A stretch of 13,900 bases of DNA from Bacteroidaceae bacterium (lineage in GTDB: Bacteria > Bacteroidota > Bacteroidia > Bacteroidales > Bacteroidaceae), in contig JAEDIG010000064.1 of the NCBI GenBank assembly GCA_016292545.1, forward strand, positions 1-13,900, written 5' to 3'. Shown here in pieces: positions 6,515 to 13,842 of the stretch. Made by a program: the position numbers and the translations under genes. The notes below the pieces were generated by a model that saw only the letters and a list, made by a program, of their open reading frames with translations, did no database searches and was not told where the DNA came from. Position 1 is the stretch's first letter; the number at the start of each line of letters is the position of its first letter.

Positions 6515-7273
6515 ATGAGTCTACTCGAAGGAAAGACCGCCCTCATCACAGGTGCGGCACGCGGCATAGGCAAGGCCATTGCCCTCCGTTTTGCCCAGGA
6601 AGGTGCAAACATCGCTTTCACCGACCTTGTTCTCAATGACGACATGGCAGCCGGCCTGGAAGCCACCCGCAAGGAAATAGAGGCTGTGGGTGTGACCTGC
6701 CGCGCATACGCCGGCAACGCCGCCGACTTTGCCGAGACCGAAGCCGTAGTGAAGCAGATAAAGGAAGATTTCGGAAGCATCGATATTCTCGTGAACAACG
6801 CAGGCATCACCAAGGACGGCCTGATGCTGCGCATGACCGAACAGCAATGGGACGCTGTCATCAACGTGAACCTGAAGAGTGCCTTCAACTTCATCCATGC
6901 CTGTGTGCCCATCATGATGCGCCAGCGTGGCGGCAGCATCATCAACATGGCATCGGTAGTGGGTGTGCACGGCAACGCCGGCCAGGCCAACTATGCCGCC
7001 AGCAAGGCCGGAATGATTGCCCTGGCCAAGAGCGTGGCACAGGAAATGGGTCCCAAGGGCATACGCGCCAATGCCATCGCTCCCGGCTTCATAGAGACAG
7101 CCATGACCGCTGCGCTCTCCGACGAAATCCGCGAGGAATGGAAGAAGAAGATTCCCCTGCGCCGCGGAGGACAGGTGGAGGACATCGCCAATGTGGCCAC
7201 CTTCCTGGCCAGCGACATGTCGAGCTACGTGAGCGGACAGGTGATCCAGGTGGACGGCGGCATGAACATGTAA
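6515..7273 (+). CDS. fabG: 3-oxoacyl-[acyl-carrier-protein] reductase FabG
   Basis: FabG (EC 1.1.1.100) reduces 3-oxoacyl-ACP to 3-hydroxyacyl-ACP in each round of type II fatty acid synthesis in the cytoplasm. The protein has 252 residues, within the usual 244-255. Visible motifs: TGAARGIG (12-19), NNAG (94-97), Asn119, Ser147 in NMASVVG, and Tyr160-x3-Lys164, the complete catalytic tetrad. The C-terminus VIQVDGGMNM is typical of FabG. NNAGITKDGLMLRM is close to the E. coli form and separates it from general short-chain dehydrogenases. Asp37 at the end of strand 2 (FTDL) is the residue that usually favours NADH over NADPH. It follows the TetR gene by 33 bases (an AT-rich run without a promoter box) and precedes the pseudouridine synthase by 33 bases. 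Confidence 0.93.
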   Translation: MSLLEGKTALITGAARGIGKAIALRFAQEGANIAFTDLVLNDDMAAGLEATRKEIEAVGVTCRAYAGNAADFAETEAVVKQIKEDFGSIDILVNNAGITKDGLMLRMTEQQWDAVINVNLKSAFNFIHACVPIMMRQRGGSIINMASVVGVHGNAGQANYAASKAGMIALAKSVAQEMGPKGIRANAIAPGFIETAMTAALSDEIREEWKKKIPLRRGGQVEDIANVATFLASDMSSYVSGQVIQVDGGMNM

Positions 7274-7296
7274 TTCCCCTCCCCTATCCCCCCAAA

Positions 7297-7301
7297 AGGA
7301 G
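7297..7301 (+). promoter_or_regulatory. Shine-Dalgarno-like site AGGAG
   Basis: AGGAG lies five bases before the ATG at 7307. Such a strong site stands out because no other gene in the window has one, as expected for Bacteroidota. It supports the chosen start of the pseudouridine synthase. Confidence 0.5.
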
Positions 7302-7306
7302 AAAGA

Positions 7307-7987
7307 ATGAATGTAATCTACGAAGACAACCATATCCTCATCGCCCGGAAGAAGGCAGGGGAAATCGTGCAAGGCGACAAGACCGGCGACACGCCGCTGT
7401 CGGATATGGTGAAAGCGTATATCAAGGAAAAGTACCACCGCCCGGGCAATGTGTTCGTGGGGGTGGTACACAGGCTGGACCGCCCGGTGAGCGGTCTGGT
7501 TTGTTTTGCACGCACCAGCAAGGCACTGAGCCGACTGTGTGCCATGTTTGCCAGCCATGAACAGGTGAAGAAAACCTATTGGGCCCTGGTGTGCAAAAGG
7601 CCGCCACAGGACGAGGGGACACTGGTGAACTGGCTCACGCGCGACACCAAAAGGAACATGGCACGTGCCTATGACCACGAAATGCCCGGCAGCAAGAAGG
7701 CAGTGCTCGACTACAAGCTGCTGGCCGCCACCGACCGCTATTTCCTATTGGAAGTGACCCTGCACACAGGCAGGCATCATCAGATAAGATGCCAGCTGGC
7801 CCACATGGGATGTGTAATCAAGGGAGACCTGAAATACGGGGCTCCACGCAGCAATCCCGACGGCAGCATCAGCCTGCATGCCCGCAGGATTTGTATGGAA
7901 CACCCCGTGAGCCACCACATTATCGACGTGACGGCTCCCGTGCCCGAGGAAAACATCTGGCAGAGCATGGCTTCCAAGCTCACCTGA
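7307..7987 (+). CDS. RluA-family RNA pseudouridine synthase
   Basis: A 226-residue pseudouridine synthase of the RluA superfamily, which isomerises uridine in rRNA or tRNA. The catalytic motif HRLDRPVSGL (55-64) contains the nucleophile Asp58. KKTYWALV and LHTGRHHQIRCQLAHMG are the other conserved blocks. There is no S4 RNA-binding domain, so it is the short, catalytic-domain-only form. The RNA target (23S rRNA or tRNA, as for RluA or TruC) cannot be decided from the sequence. The start is supported by AGGAG five bases upstream. It is probably the last gene of the TetR-fabG unit. Its TGA (7985-7987) overlaps the uvrA stop on the opposite strand by 8 bases, leaving no space for a terminator between them. 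Confidence 0.9.
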   Translation: MNVIYEDNHILIARKKAGEIVQGDKTGDTPLSDMVKAYIKEKYHRPGNVFVGVVHRLDRPVSGLVCFARTSKALSRLCAMFASHEQVKKTYWALVCKRPPQDEGTLVNWLTRDTKRNMARAYDHEMPGSKKAVLDYKLLAATDRYFLLEVTLHTGRHHQIRCQLAHMGCVIKGDLKYGAPRSNPDGSISLHARRICMEHPVSHHIIDVTAPVPEENIWQSMASKLT

Positions 7988-10808
7988 TGCCCATGGCCTC
8001 GGCCAGGAAGCGCGACGTGTAGCCCACTCCGCTGGCAGCCAGCTGTGCAGGCGTGCCCTCGAAAAGCACTTGTCCGCCCTGGCTTCCGCCTTCGGGCCCC
8101 ATGTCAATAATCCAGTCGGCACAACGAATGACATCCAGGTTGTGCTCAATCACAATCACCGTATTTCCCTTTTCCACCAGCCTATAGAGCACCTCCATGA
8201 GTGCACGTATGTCCTCGAAGTGGAGCCCCGTGGTGGGTTCGTCCAGAATGTAGAGCGTGTGGCCCGTGTCGCGCTTTGACAGTTCGGTGGCCAGCTTCAC
8301 ACGCTGGCTTTCTCCGCCGGAGATTGTGGTACACGGCTGCCCCAGTTTGATATAGCCCAGTCCCACATCCTGCAACACCTTGATCTTTGACAAGATGGTG
8401 GGCTGGTACTGGAAGAACTCCACGGCCTGGTTGATGGTCATGTCGAGCACATCGGCAATGCTCTTGCCCCGATAGCGCACTTCCAGCGTCTCGCGGTTGT
8501 AGCGTTTGCCATAGCATTCCTCGCAGGGCACCAGCACATCGGGCAAAAAATTCATCTCTATGGTCTTGTAGCCGTTTCCTCCGCATGTTTCACAGCGGCC
8601 TCCCTTCACATTGAAAGAGAAACGGCCTGGCTTGTAGCCCCTTATCTTGGCCTCCGGAAGTTCCACGAACAGGTTGCGTATGTCTGAAAACACACCCGTA
8701 TAGGTGGCCGGATTGCTCCGGGGCGTGCGGCCAAGGGGCGACTGGTCCACGTCCACAATCTTGTCCACATGTTCCAGACCCTCCACACTTTCGTAAGGGA
8801 GCGGGTCGCGCAAGGAACGGTAGAGCCGTTGGCTGAGGATGGGCTGCAGGGTGTCGTTGATGAGGGAGCTCTTGCCGCTGCCGCTCACGCCCGTCACACA
8901 GATGAGCCTGCCCAAGGGAAAGGACACATCCACCCGCTTCAGGTTGTTGCCCGATGCACCGCGGATGGTGAGACACCGGCCCGTGCCTTCGCGCGGAGTT
9001 GACGGAGGAAGGATGCGCAGGCGGCCCTGCAGATAGCGGCTGGTGAGAGTGTCGGTCTGCAGCAGTCCTTTGTAGTTTCCCTGATATACCACCTGTCCGC
9101 CCTTCCGTCCTGCCAGAGGACCAATATCCACAATATAGTCGGCATTCTCCATCATCTCCTGGTCGTGCTCCACCACAATGACCGTGTTGCCAAGGTCGCG
9201 CAGCGACTGCAGCGACTGGATAAGCCGCCGGTTGTCGCGCTGGTGGAGGCCGATGCTGGGTTCGTCCAGGATGTAGAGGACATTCACGAGCTTGCTGCCT
9301 ATCTGGGTGGCCAGTCGGATGCGCTGGCTCTCGCCGCCCGAAAGGGTGACAAAACTGCGGTCGAGCGACAGGTATTCGAGCCCCACGTCAAGCAGGAACT
9401 GCAGGCGCACGCGTATTTCCTTGAGTATCTCCGCAACCACATGCTGCTGGCGGGTGGTCAGTTTTTCGTGGAGATGCGACAGCCACTCGCTGAGTTCACG
9501 CAGGTCCATGGCTGCCAGCTGTGCGATGTTCTTGTCGGCCATCCGGAAACAGAGGGCCTGCCTGTTGAGGCGTTGCCCCTGGCATTCGGGACACACACAC
9601 GTCTTGCTGAAGGATTCGGCCCATTTCTGGGCACTGGCACTCATCTCGCCGTCCTGCATCTGGGAGATATATTTGGCCAGACCGCTGTATTCAAAGAAGA
9701 TGTCGTTGGTGGTATGGGCCACGGCGGCCGGGATGCGGAGGGTCTGGGTGCACCCGTCCACAATGTCGTCGAGCGCTTCGGGCGGGAGCTCGTTGAGAGG
9801 GGTGTCGAGCGTGCAGTCATAGGTAGCCAGCACGGCCTGTATCTGCCAGAATATCATCACCTGGCGCATTTTCCCCAAAGGAGCGATGCCCCCCTGGCGC
9901 ACACTGAGGCTCATGTCGGGAAACACCTTTTCCTTGTCCACCAGACTCACGTAGCCCAGTCCCTTGCAGCGGGGGCATGCACCCCGCGGACTGTTGAAGG
10001 AGAAATCATGGGGGGCGGGTTCGCGATAGGAAATGCCGCTGGTGGGGCATACAAGCTGCTTGCTGAAATGGCTCACCCGGGAAGCCTCCACATCGTAGAC
10101 CATCATCATGCCCTCGCCCTGCGACATGGCCGTGGCCACGCTCTGCACCAGACGCTTGTCGTCCTTGTCGTGGACCACCAGCCGGTCTATCACCACTTCT
10201 ATGTCATGGTTGCGGTAGCGGTCCAGCTTCATGCCCGGCACCACTTCCTGTATCATGCCATCGGTGCGCACATACAGGTAGCCCTTGCGGCGGATGCTCT
10301 CAAAGAGTTCACGATAATGGCCCTTGCGGTTCTTCACCAAGGGTGCCAGCAGGTACACCTTGCGGCCGGAAAACTGCTTCAGGATGAGGTCTATCACCTG
10401 CTCTTCGGTATATTTCACCATGCGTTCGCCCGTCACGTAGGAATAGGCATCGGCAGCCCGTGCAAAAAGCAGGCGCAGGAAATCATAGATTTCGGTGGAT
10501 GTGCCCACCGTGCTGCGGGGGTTCTTGTTGGTGGTCTTCTGCTCGATGCTTATCACGGGGCTCAGTCCCGTTATCACGTCCACGTCCGGGCGCGCCATGT
10601 TTCCCAGAAAGTTGCGGGCGTATGCACTGAACGTCTCTATATAGCGGCGCTGGCCCTCGGCATAGATGGTGTCGAAGGCCAACGATGACTTGCCGCTCCC
10701 GCTCAGGCCCGTGATGACCGTGAGGCTGTGTTGCGGAATCTCTACATTTATATTCTTCAGATTGTGCACACGGGCACCCTGCACAATGATTTTTCCCTTA
10801 TCACTCAT
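7980..10808 (-). CDS. uvrA: Excinuclease ABC subunit UvrA
   Basis: UvrA is the damage-sensing ATPase of nucleotide excision repair; as a dimer it loads UvrB at lesions. The protein has 942 residues (E. coli 940). It shows two ABC ATPase modules: Walker A GLSGSGKSS (34-42) with signature LSGGESQR (489-496) and YILDEPSIGLH, then Walker A GVSGSGKSS (640-648) with ISGGESQR and YILDEPTTGLH. The C-terminal zinc module is intact (Cys739, 742, 762, 765). In the N-terminal zinc module the second ligand is Ser257 instead of Cys (Cys254, Ser257, Cys278, Cys281). The start at 10808 gives MSDKGKIIVQGARVHNLKNI, matching the family; the frame is open upstream but those codons lie within the preceding gene. 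That gene ends inside uvrA (8-base overlap, ATGAGTGA), so the two are probably co-translated. No separate uvrA promoter box was found just upstream. uvrB and uvrC are not here. Confidence 0.97.
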   Translation of the reverse strand: MSDKGKIIVQGARVHNLKNINVEIPQHSLTVITGLSGSGKSSLAFDTIYAEGQRRYIETFSAYARNFLGNMARPDVDVITGLSPVISIEQKTTNKNPRSTVGTSTEIYDFLRLLFARAADAYSYVTGERMVKYTEEQVIDLILKQFSGRKVYLLAPLVKNRKGHYRELFESIRRKGYLYVRTDGMIQEVVPGMKLDRYRNHDIEVVIDRLVVHDKDDKRLVQSVATAMSQGEGMMMVYDVEASRVSHFSKQLVCPTSGISYREPAPHDFSFNSPRGACPRCKGLGYVSLVDKEKVFPDMSLSVRQGGIAPLGKMRQVMIFWQIQAVLATYDCTLDTPLNELPPEALDDIVDGCTQTLRIPAAVAHTTNDIFFEYSGLAKYISQMQDGEMSASAQKWAESFSKTCVCPECQGQRLNRQALCFRMADKNIAQLAAMDLRELSEWLSHLHEKLTTRQQHVVAEILKEIRVRLQFLLDVGLEYLSLDRSFVTLSGGESQRIRLATQIGSKLVNVLYILDEPSIGLHQRDNRRLIQSLQSLRDLGNTVIVVEHDQEMMENADYIVDIGPLAGRKGGQVVYQGNYKGLLQTDTLTSRYLQGRLRILPPSTPREGTGRCLTIRGASGNNLKRVDVSFPLGRLICVTGVSGSGKSSLINDTLQPILSQRLYRSLRDPLPYESVEGLEHVDKIVDVDQSPLGRTPRSNPATYTGVFSDIRNLFVELPEAKIRGYKPGRFSFNVKGGRCETCGGNGYKTIEMNFLPDVLVPCEECYGKRYNRETLEVRYRGKSIADVLDMTINQAVEFFQYQPTILSKIKVLQDVGLGYIKLGQPCTTISGGESQRVKLATELSKRDTGHTLYILDEPTTGLHFEDIRALMEVLYRLVEKGNTVIVIEHNLDVIRCADWIIDMGPEGGSQGGQVLFEGTPAQLAASGVGYTSRFLAEAMGIR

Positions 10809-11514
10809 CTGTCTGACTGCCCCCTCCGTTTTCCTGCTTGTAACCAGTGAGCACACTGATGGTTTTCCTCAGATTGTATTTCTTTCCATCGGCGCCCTTG
10901 GCATTCACCACCAGAAAATAGACACCGTTCTTCACATACTTGCCATGCCACTTGCCGTCCCATCCGCCCGCGAGGTCGGTCCAGGAGTAGATTTTCGTTC
11001 CCCAGCGGTTGAACACAGCAGCCTCAAAGGACACGATGCTCTGGTAGCCGTCCTTGGCACGGAGCACATCGTTGTAGCCGTCGCCGTTGGGCGAAAAGGC
11101 ATTGGGGAACTCCAGCTTGCTCTCGCTGATGCTCACCCGGATGGGGTTGTCCTCCCCCTCGGCGGGATAGGTTATCGTGTCGTTGCCACAGACAAAGGTG
11201 GCATAGAGCTGCACACAGAACGAGCCGCTCCTGACAAACGTGTACTCGATGTCCTCATCAAAGCGGTGGACCAGCACCTCGTCGGTCTTGCCCTCTTCCC
11301 ATATCTTCCACTCGTAGCGGGCCACATAGTCGCCCACATCGGCACTGCCCGCAAAGAAGCGGGCCTGAAGCGGAGCATCCACCGCCTCGGTCAACTCGGT
11401 ACTCTCCTCCCCATCGGGAGTAACAAACAACGCCGACGGGCTCACCGACGGCAACTTGTCCTGAGCCACCACAAACAGGGGCATCAAACACAAAAACAAA
11501 AGCGATTTTCTCAT
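10801..11514 (-). CDS. Secreted protein with type IX secretion (gliding-motility) C-terminal domain
   Basis: A 237-residue exported protein. Residues 1-17 are a signal peptide (MRKSLLFLCLMPLFVVA, cut before QDK). Residues about 25-130 look like one PKD/Ig-like beta domain (YEWKIWEEG, Cys100 and Cys109 possibly paired). Residues about 134-222 are the gliding-motility-associated, type B C-terminal domain: FPNAFSPNGDGYND, FNRWGTKIY, GGWDGKW, VKNGVYFLVV. Such domains send proteins through the type IX system to the cell surface. Unusually, about 15 hydrophilic residues (TGYKQENGGGSQTDE) follow the domain's normal end. The start at 11514 was chosen for the signal peptide; upstream in-frame codons have no such feature. 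It shares a promoter region with the divergent LysM gene and overlaps uvrA by 8 bases. The ligand or role of the beta domain is unknown. Confidence 0.85.
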   Translation of the reverse strand: MRKSLLFLCLMPLFVVAQDKLPSVSPSALFVTPDGEESTELTEAVDAPLQARFFAGSADVGDYVARYEWKIWEEGKTDEVLVHRFDEDIEYTFVRSGSFCVQLYATFVCGNDTITYPAEGEDNPIRVSISESKLEFPNAFSPNGDGYNDVLRAKDGYQSIVSFEAAVFNRWGTKIYSWTDLAGGWDGKWHGKYVKNGVYFLVVNAKGADGKKYNLRKTISVLTGYKQENGGGSQTDE

Positions 11515-11534
11515 TATGTGTCTTAATCTTTCTG

Positions 11535-11569
11535 CAAAAATAACAATTTTTCCCGAGATAGTGCACAAA
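11535..11569 (-). promoter_or_regulatory. Promoter of the type IX cargo gene and uvrA
   Basis: On the minus strand TATTTTTG (11542-11535) fits TAnnTTTG. TTTG (11569-11566) lies 23 bases upstream, slightly far for a -33 element. Transcription would start near 11531, about 17 bases before the ATG. It stands back to back with the plus-strand promoter of the LysM gene. Confidence 0.5.
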
Positions 11570-11573
11570 TCTG

Positions 11574-11604
11574 TTGTAAAATTGATAAAATACCAATACC
11601 TTTG
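11574..11604 (+). promoter_or_regulatory. Promoter of the LysM / PorT-like pair
   Basis: TTG (11574-11576), 20 bases, then TACCTTTG (11597-11604), an exact -7 box with the same spacing as the TetR and tRNA promoters. The box ends only 4 bases before the ATG at 11609, so the mRNA is probably leaderless or nearly so. Confidence 0.75.
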
Positions 11605-11608
11605 TGTC

Positions 11609-12964
11609 ATGAAACGTATTACAGTCCTACTCTTCTGGCTCATTTCGGCCTCCATCTGCGCCCAGCAGACGATGGAAGCACTGGAGCATATCTACCAAGT
11701 GAAAAAGGGCGACACGGCCTACCGTATCGCACTCGACCATGGCATCAGCGTGGAAGAACTTGTCAAGGCCAACCCCGAGATTGCCGACGGCAAGGTGAAA
11801 AAAGGAATGTTCCTCACCATCCCCGCCCACAAGGCCAAACCGGCAGCGGAAAGCCAGGAAACACCCACCAGCTCCGCCATGGCCCCGGCAACCATACACA
11901 CGGCCTATGACCATGTGAGGGTGGCCGTTCTGCTCCCCTTTGACGAAAACAGCAAAAGGGCAGCCAAGTTTCTGGAGTTCTACCAGGGTTTCCTGATGGC
12001 CGTGGACAGTGTGAGCCAGAGCGGAACCAGTGTGGAAGTGTATGCGCTGAACACAGGCTCCACAGCCGAGGACATAAAGCTGGTGCTGGGCGAGCCCGAA
12101 CTGGAAAGCATGCAGCTGATTATCGGTCCGGCCGACCAGGTGCAGGTGCCTGCCCTCTCCGCCTTCTGCCAGGAGCACGGCATACGGCTGGTGCTTCCCT
12201 TTGCCAACCTGAGTGCCCACACGGGCACCAGCTCCACGGTGTACAACGTGACCACGCCCTACTCCATGCTACAGCAGCATGTGTCCGAGATGATGGCCAA
12301 CCACTATTCCAACCGCAACTATGTGGTGCTGAAGACCGAAACACCCGATGAGAAAGGAGAGCACCTGATAGAATTCCTGAGCACGCAGCTGGCAGGCAAG
12401 GGCATTGCCATGCGCTCGATGCACATAGGCGGTGACGACATGTCCTACGAATCGGCCCTCAATGCCTTCCGCGAAAACTGCATCGTGCCCGACAACACCA
12501 GCATCAAGACACTCAACATCTTCTTTTCGCGGATGAAGGCATTTGCCGACACGCATCCCGAATACAAGATTACCATGCTGGGCTACCCCGAGTGGCAGAC
12601 CTATACCCCCACGCTGCTCAACGAGTTCTTCCGCTTCGACACCTATATCTACACCTCCTATTACCGCAATCCCGTGGAACCGCGCAACAAGGCGTTCGAA
12701 AACAGGTTCTACAGCCATTTCGGAAAGGAGCTGCTCTATTCCTTCCCGTGCTTCGGCATGCTGGGATTCGACCTGGGATATTTCTTCATGAGCGGCATGG
12801 CCAAGCTGGGTGACCTGTTCGACCAGAAGCAGGGGACGCTGAAATGCCAGCCATTCCAGCACGTGTTCAAGTTCCAGAAGAACGGCGACACGATGGGTTA
12901 CCTCAACCACAACACGATGCTCATCCACTACACGCCTTCCAACACCATTGAGATGATACAATGA
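11609..12964 (+). CDS. LysM domain plus type 1 periplasmic-binding-fold protein
   Basis: A 451-residue exported protein. The signal peptide ends near residue 18 (SASICA, then QQ); no acceptable lipobox is seen, so it is likely free in the periplasm. Residues 28-72 are one LysM domain (YQVKKGDTAYRIALDHGIS, ANPEI, VKKGMFLTIP), which binds peptidoglycan glycan chains. A Pro/Ala/Thr linker (about 73-102) leads to a type 1 periplasmic-binding fold (104-451) beginning RVAVLLPF, with IIGPADQVQVPALSAFCQEHGIRLVLPFA matching the inter-domain region of this family. Relatives are often labelled amino-acid ABC transporter substrate-binding, but no ABC permease is nearby, and the LpoA-type cell-wall regulators of Proteobacteria use the same fold. 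I start at 11609 because the signal peptide begins there and the promoter box ends just before it. Its stop overlaps the next start as ATGA. Confidence 0.83.
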   Translation: MKRITVLLFWLISASICAQQTMEALEHIYQVKKGDTAYRIALDHGISVEELVKANPEIADGKVKKGMFLTIPAHKAKPAAESQETPTSSAMAPATIHTAYDHVRVAVLLPFDENSKRAAKFLEFYQGFLMAVDSVSQSGTSVEVYALNTGSTAEDIKLVLGEPELESMQLIIGPADQVQVPALSAFCQEHGIRLVLPFANLSAHTGTSSTVYNVTTPYSMLQQHVSEMMANHYSNRNYVVLKTETPDEKGEHLIEFLSTQLAGKGIAMRSMHIGGDDMSYESALNAFRENCIVPDNTSIKTLNIFFSRMKAFADTHPEYKITMLGYPEWQTYTPTLLNEFFRFDTYIYTSYYRNPVEPRNKAFENRFYSHFGKELLYSFPCFGMLGFDLGYFFMSGMAKLGDLFDQKQGTLKCQPFQHVFKFQKNGDTMGYLNHNTMLIHYTPSNTIEMIQ

Positions 12965-13665
12965 AACGACTGCTTTCTTTCATGCTTGTTGCCTGTGCCC
13001 TCGCAAGCACCTGTATGGCACAGATCGGCGAGAACCGCAGCGATCTGGCGGTGGGCATAAACGGCGGCTACCTGCTCAACACCGTGGGTTTCAATCCCAC
13101 CATCAAGCAGAATTTCCATGGAGGAACCACCTTCGGCCTCACCGTGAGATACACCTGCGAAAAGTATTTCTCGTGCTACTGTGCGCTGCAGGGGGAACTC
13201 AACTATGCACAGATGGGATGGAACGAACTCATCGAAACGAGCACCGACACCTATAAGCGCGACATCAACTACCTGCAGATTCCGCTGCTGGCCCGGCTGG
13301 CCTTCGGCAAAGAAAGAGGGGGTGTGCAAGGTTTCCTCATCCTGGGCCCGCAGCTGGGGCTCTATCTGAGCGAAAAGGAACATAGGGGCGGAGAATGGAG
13401 CGACTACACGCTGAGCCTGCGCCCCAACCACCGTGTGGAGCAATACGACATGAAGGTGGAAAAGAAGTTCGAGTACGGCATCACGGGCGGACTGGGCATG
13501 CAGGTGAGCACCAAGAGCGGACACTATTTCATCCTGGAAGGCCGCTATTTCTACGGGCTGAGCGACCTCTTCGGCAACAGCAAGAAAGACCCCTTCGGAA
13601 AGAGCAACAACGGAGCCATCATCGCCAAGCTGTCCTATCTGATAGATGTGAAAAAGACCAAGTGA
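12961..13665 (+). CDS. PorT-like outer-membrane beta-barrel protein
   Basis: A 234-residue exported protein with a signal peptide ending CMA, cut before QIGENR. The rest is alternating amphipathic strands with aromatic girdles (AVGINGGYLL, TFGLTVRYTC, LQGELNYAQMGW, INYLQIPLLARLAF, GFLILGPQLGLYL, YGITGGLGMQV, YFILEGRYFYGLSDLF) and ends in a strand (AIIAKLSYLIDV). This fits the 8-strand OMP_b-brl_2 / PorT family. The family includes PorT/SprT, a component needed for type IX secretion, but many paralogues have no known role, so I do not assign porT. The ATG overlaps the LysM gene stop by 4 bases, so the two proteins are made together; one in the outer membrane and one bound to peptidoglycan suggests a shared envelope task. 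Confidence 0.82.
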   Translation: MKRLLSFMLVACALASTCMAQIGENRSDLAVGINGGYLLNTVGFNPTIKQNFHGGTTFGLTVRYTCEKYFSCYCALQGELNYAQMGWNELIETSTDTYKRDINYLQIPLLARLAFGKERGGVQGFLILGPQLGLYLSEKEHRGGEWSDYTLSLRPNHRVEQYDMKVEKKFEYGITGGLGMQVSTKSGHYFILEGRYFYGLSDLFGNSKKDPFGKSNNGAIIAKLSYLIDVKKTK

Positions 13666-13842
13666 CAGCACCAATCCCCCCAAAAGGGACAAACGAAAAG
13701 GCTATACAATAATATTAATTCAACTTTCTCAAGTTCAAATGAATTGTGTATCAGCAGTGATTGTTTGTTCTGAAAGGTAGGGTGTTCAAAATATCTGTTT
13801 CAGACAAGGCCATTTTGGCAATCAATATTCTCCTGTGTTCCA

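Noticed and set aside
6521..7678. Open frame of 385 codons on the minus strand, opposite fabG and the pseudouridine synthase
   Set aside because: It spans two well-supported genes and their gap, has His/Val-rich shadow composition and no promoter.
9165..10688. Long open frame of 507 codons on the plus strand, opposite uvrA
   Set aside because: Same cause. uvrA on the other strand is unmistakable, and this translation has no recognisable motif, signal or start context.
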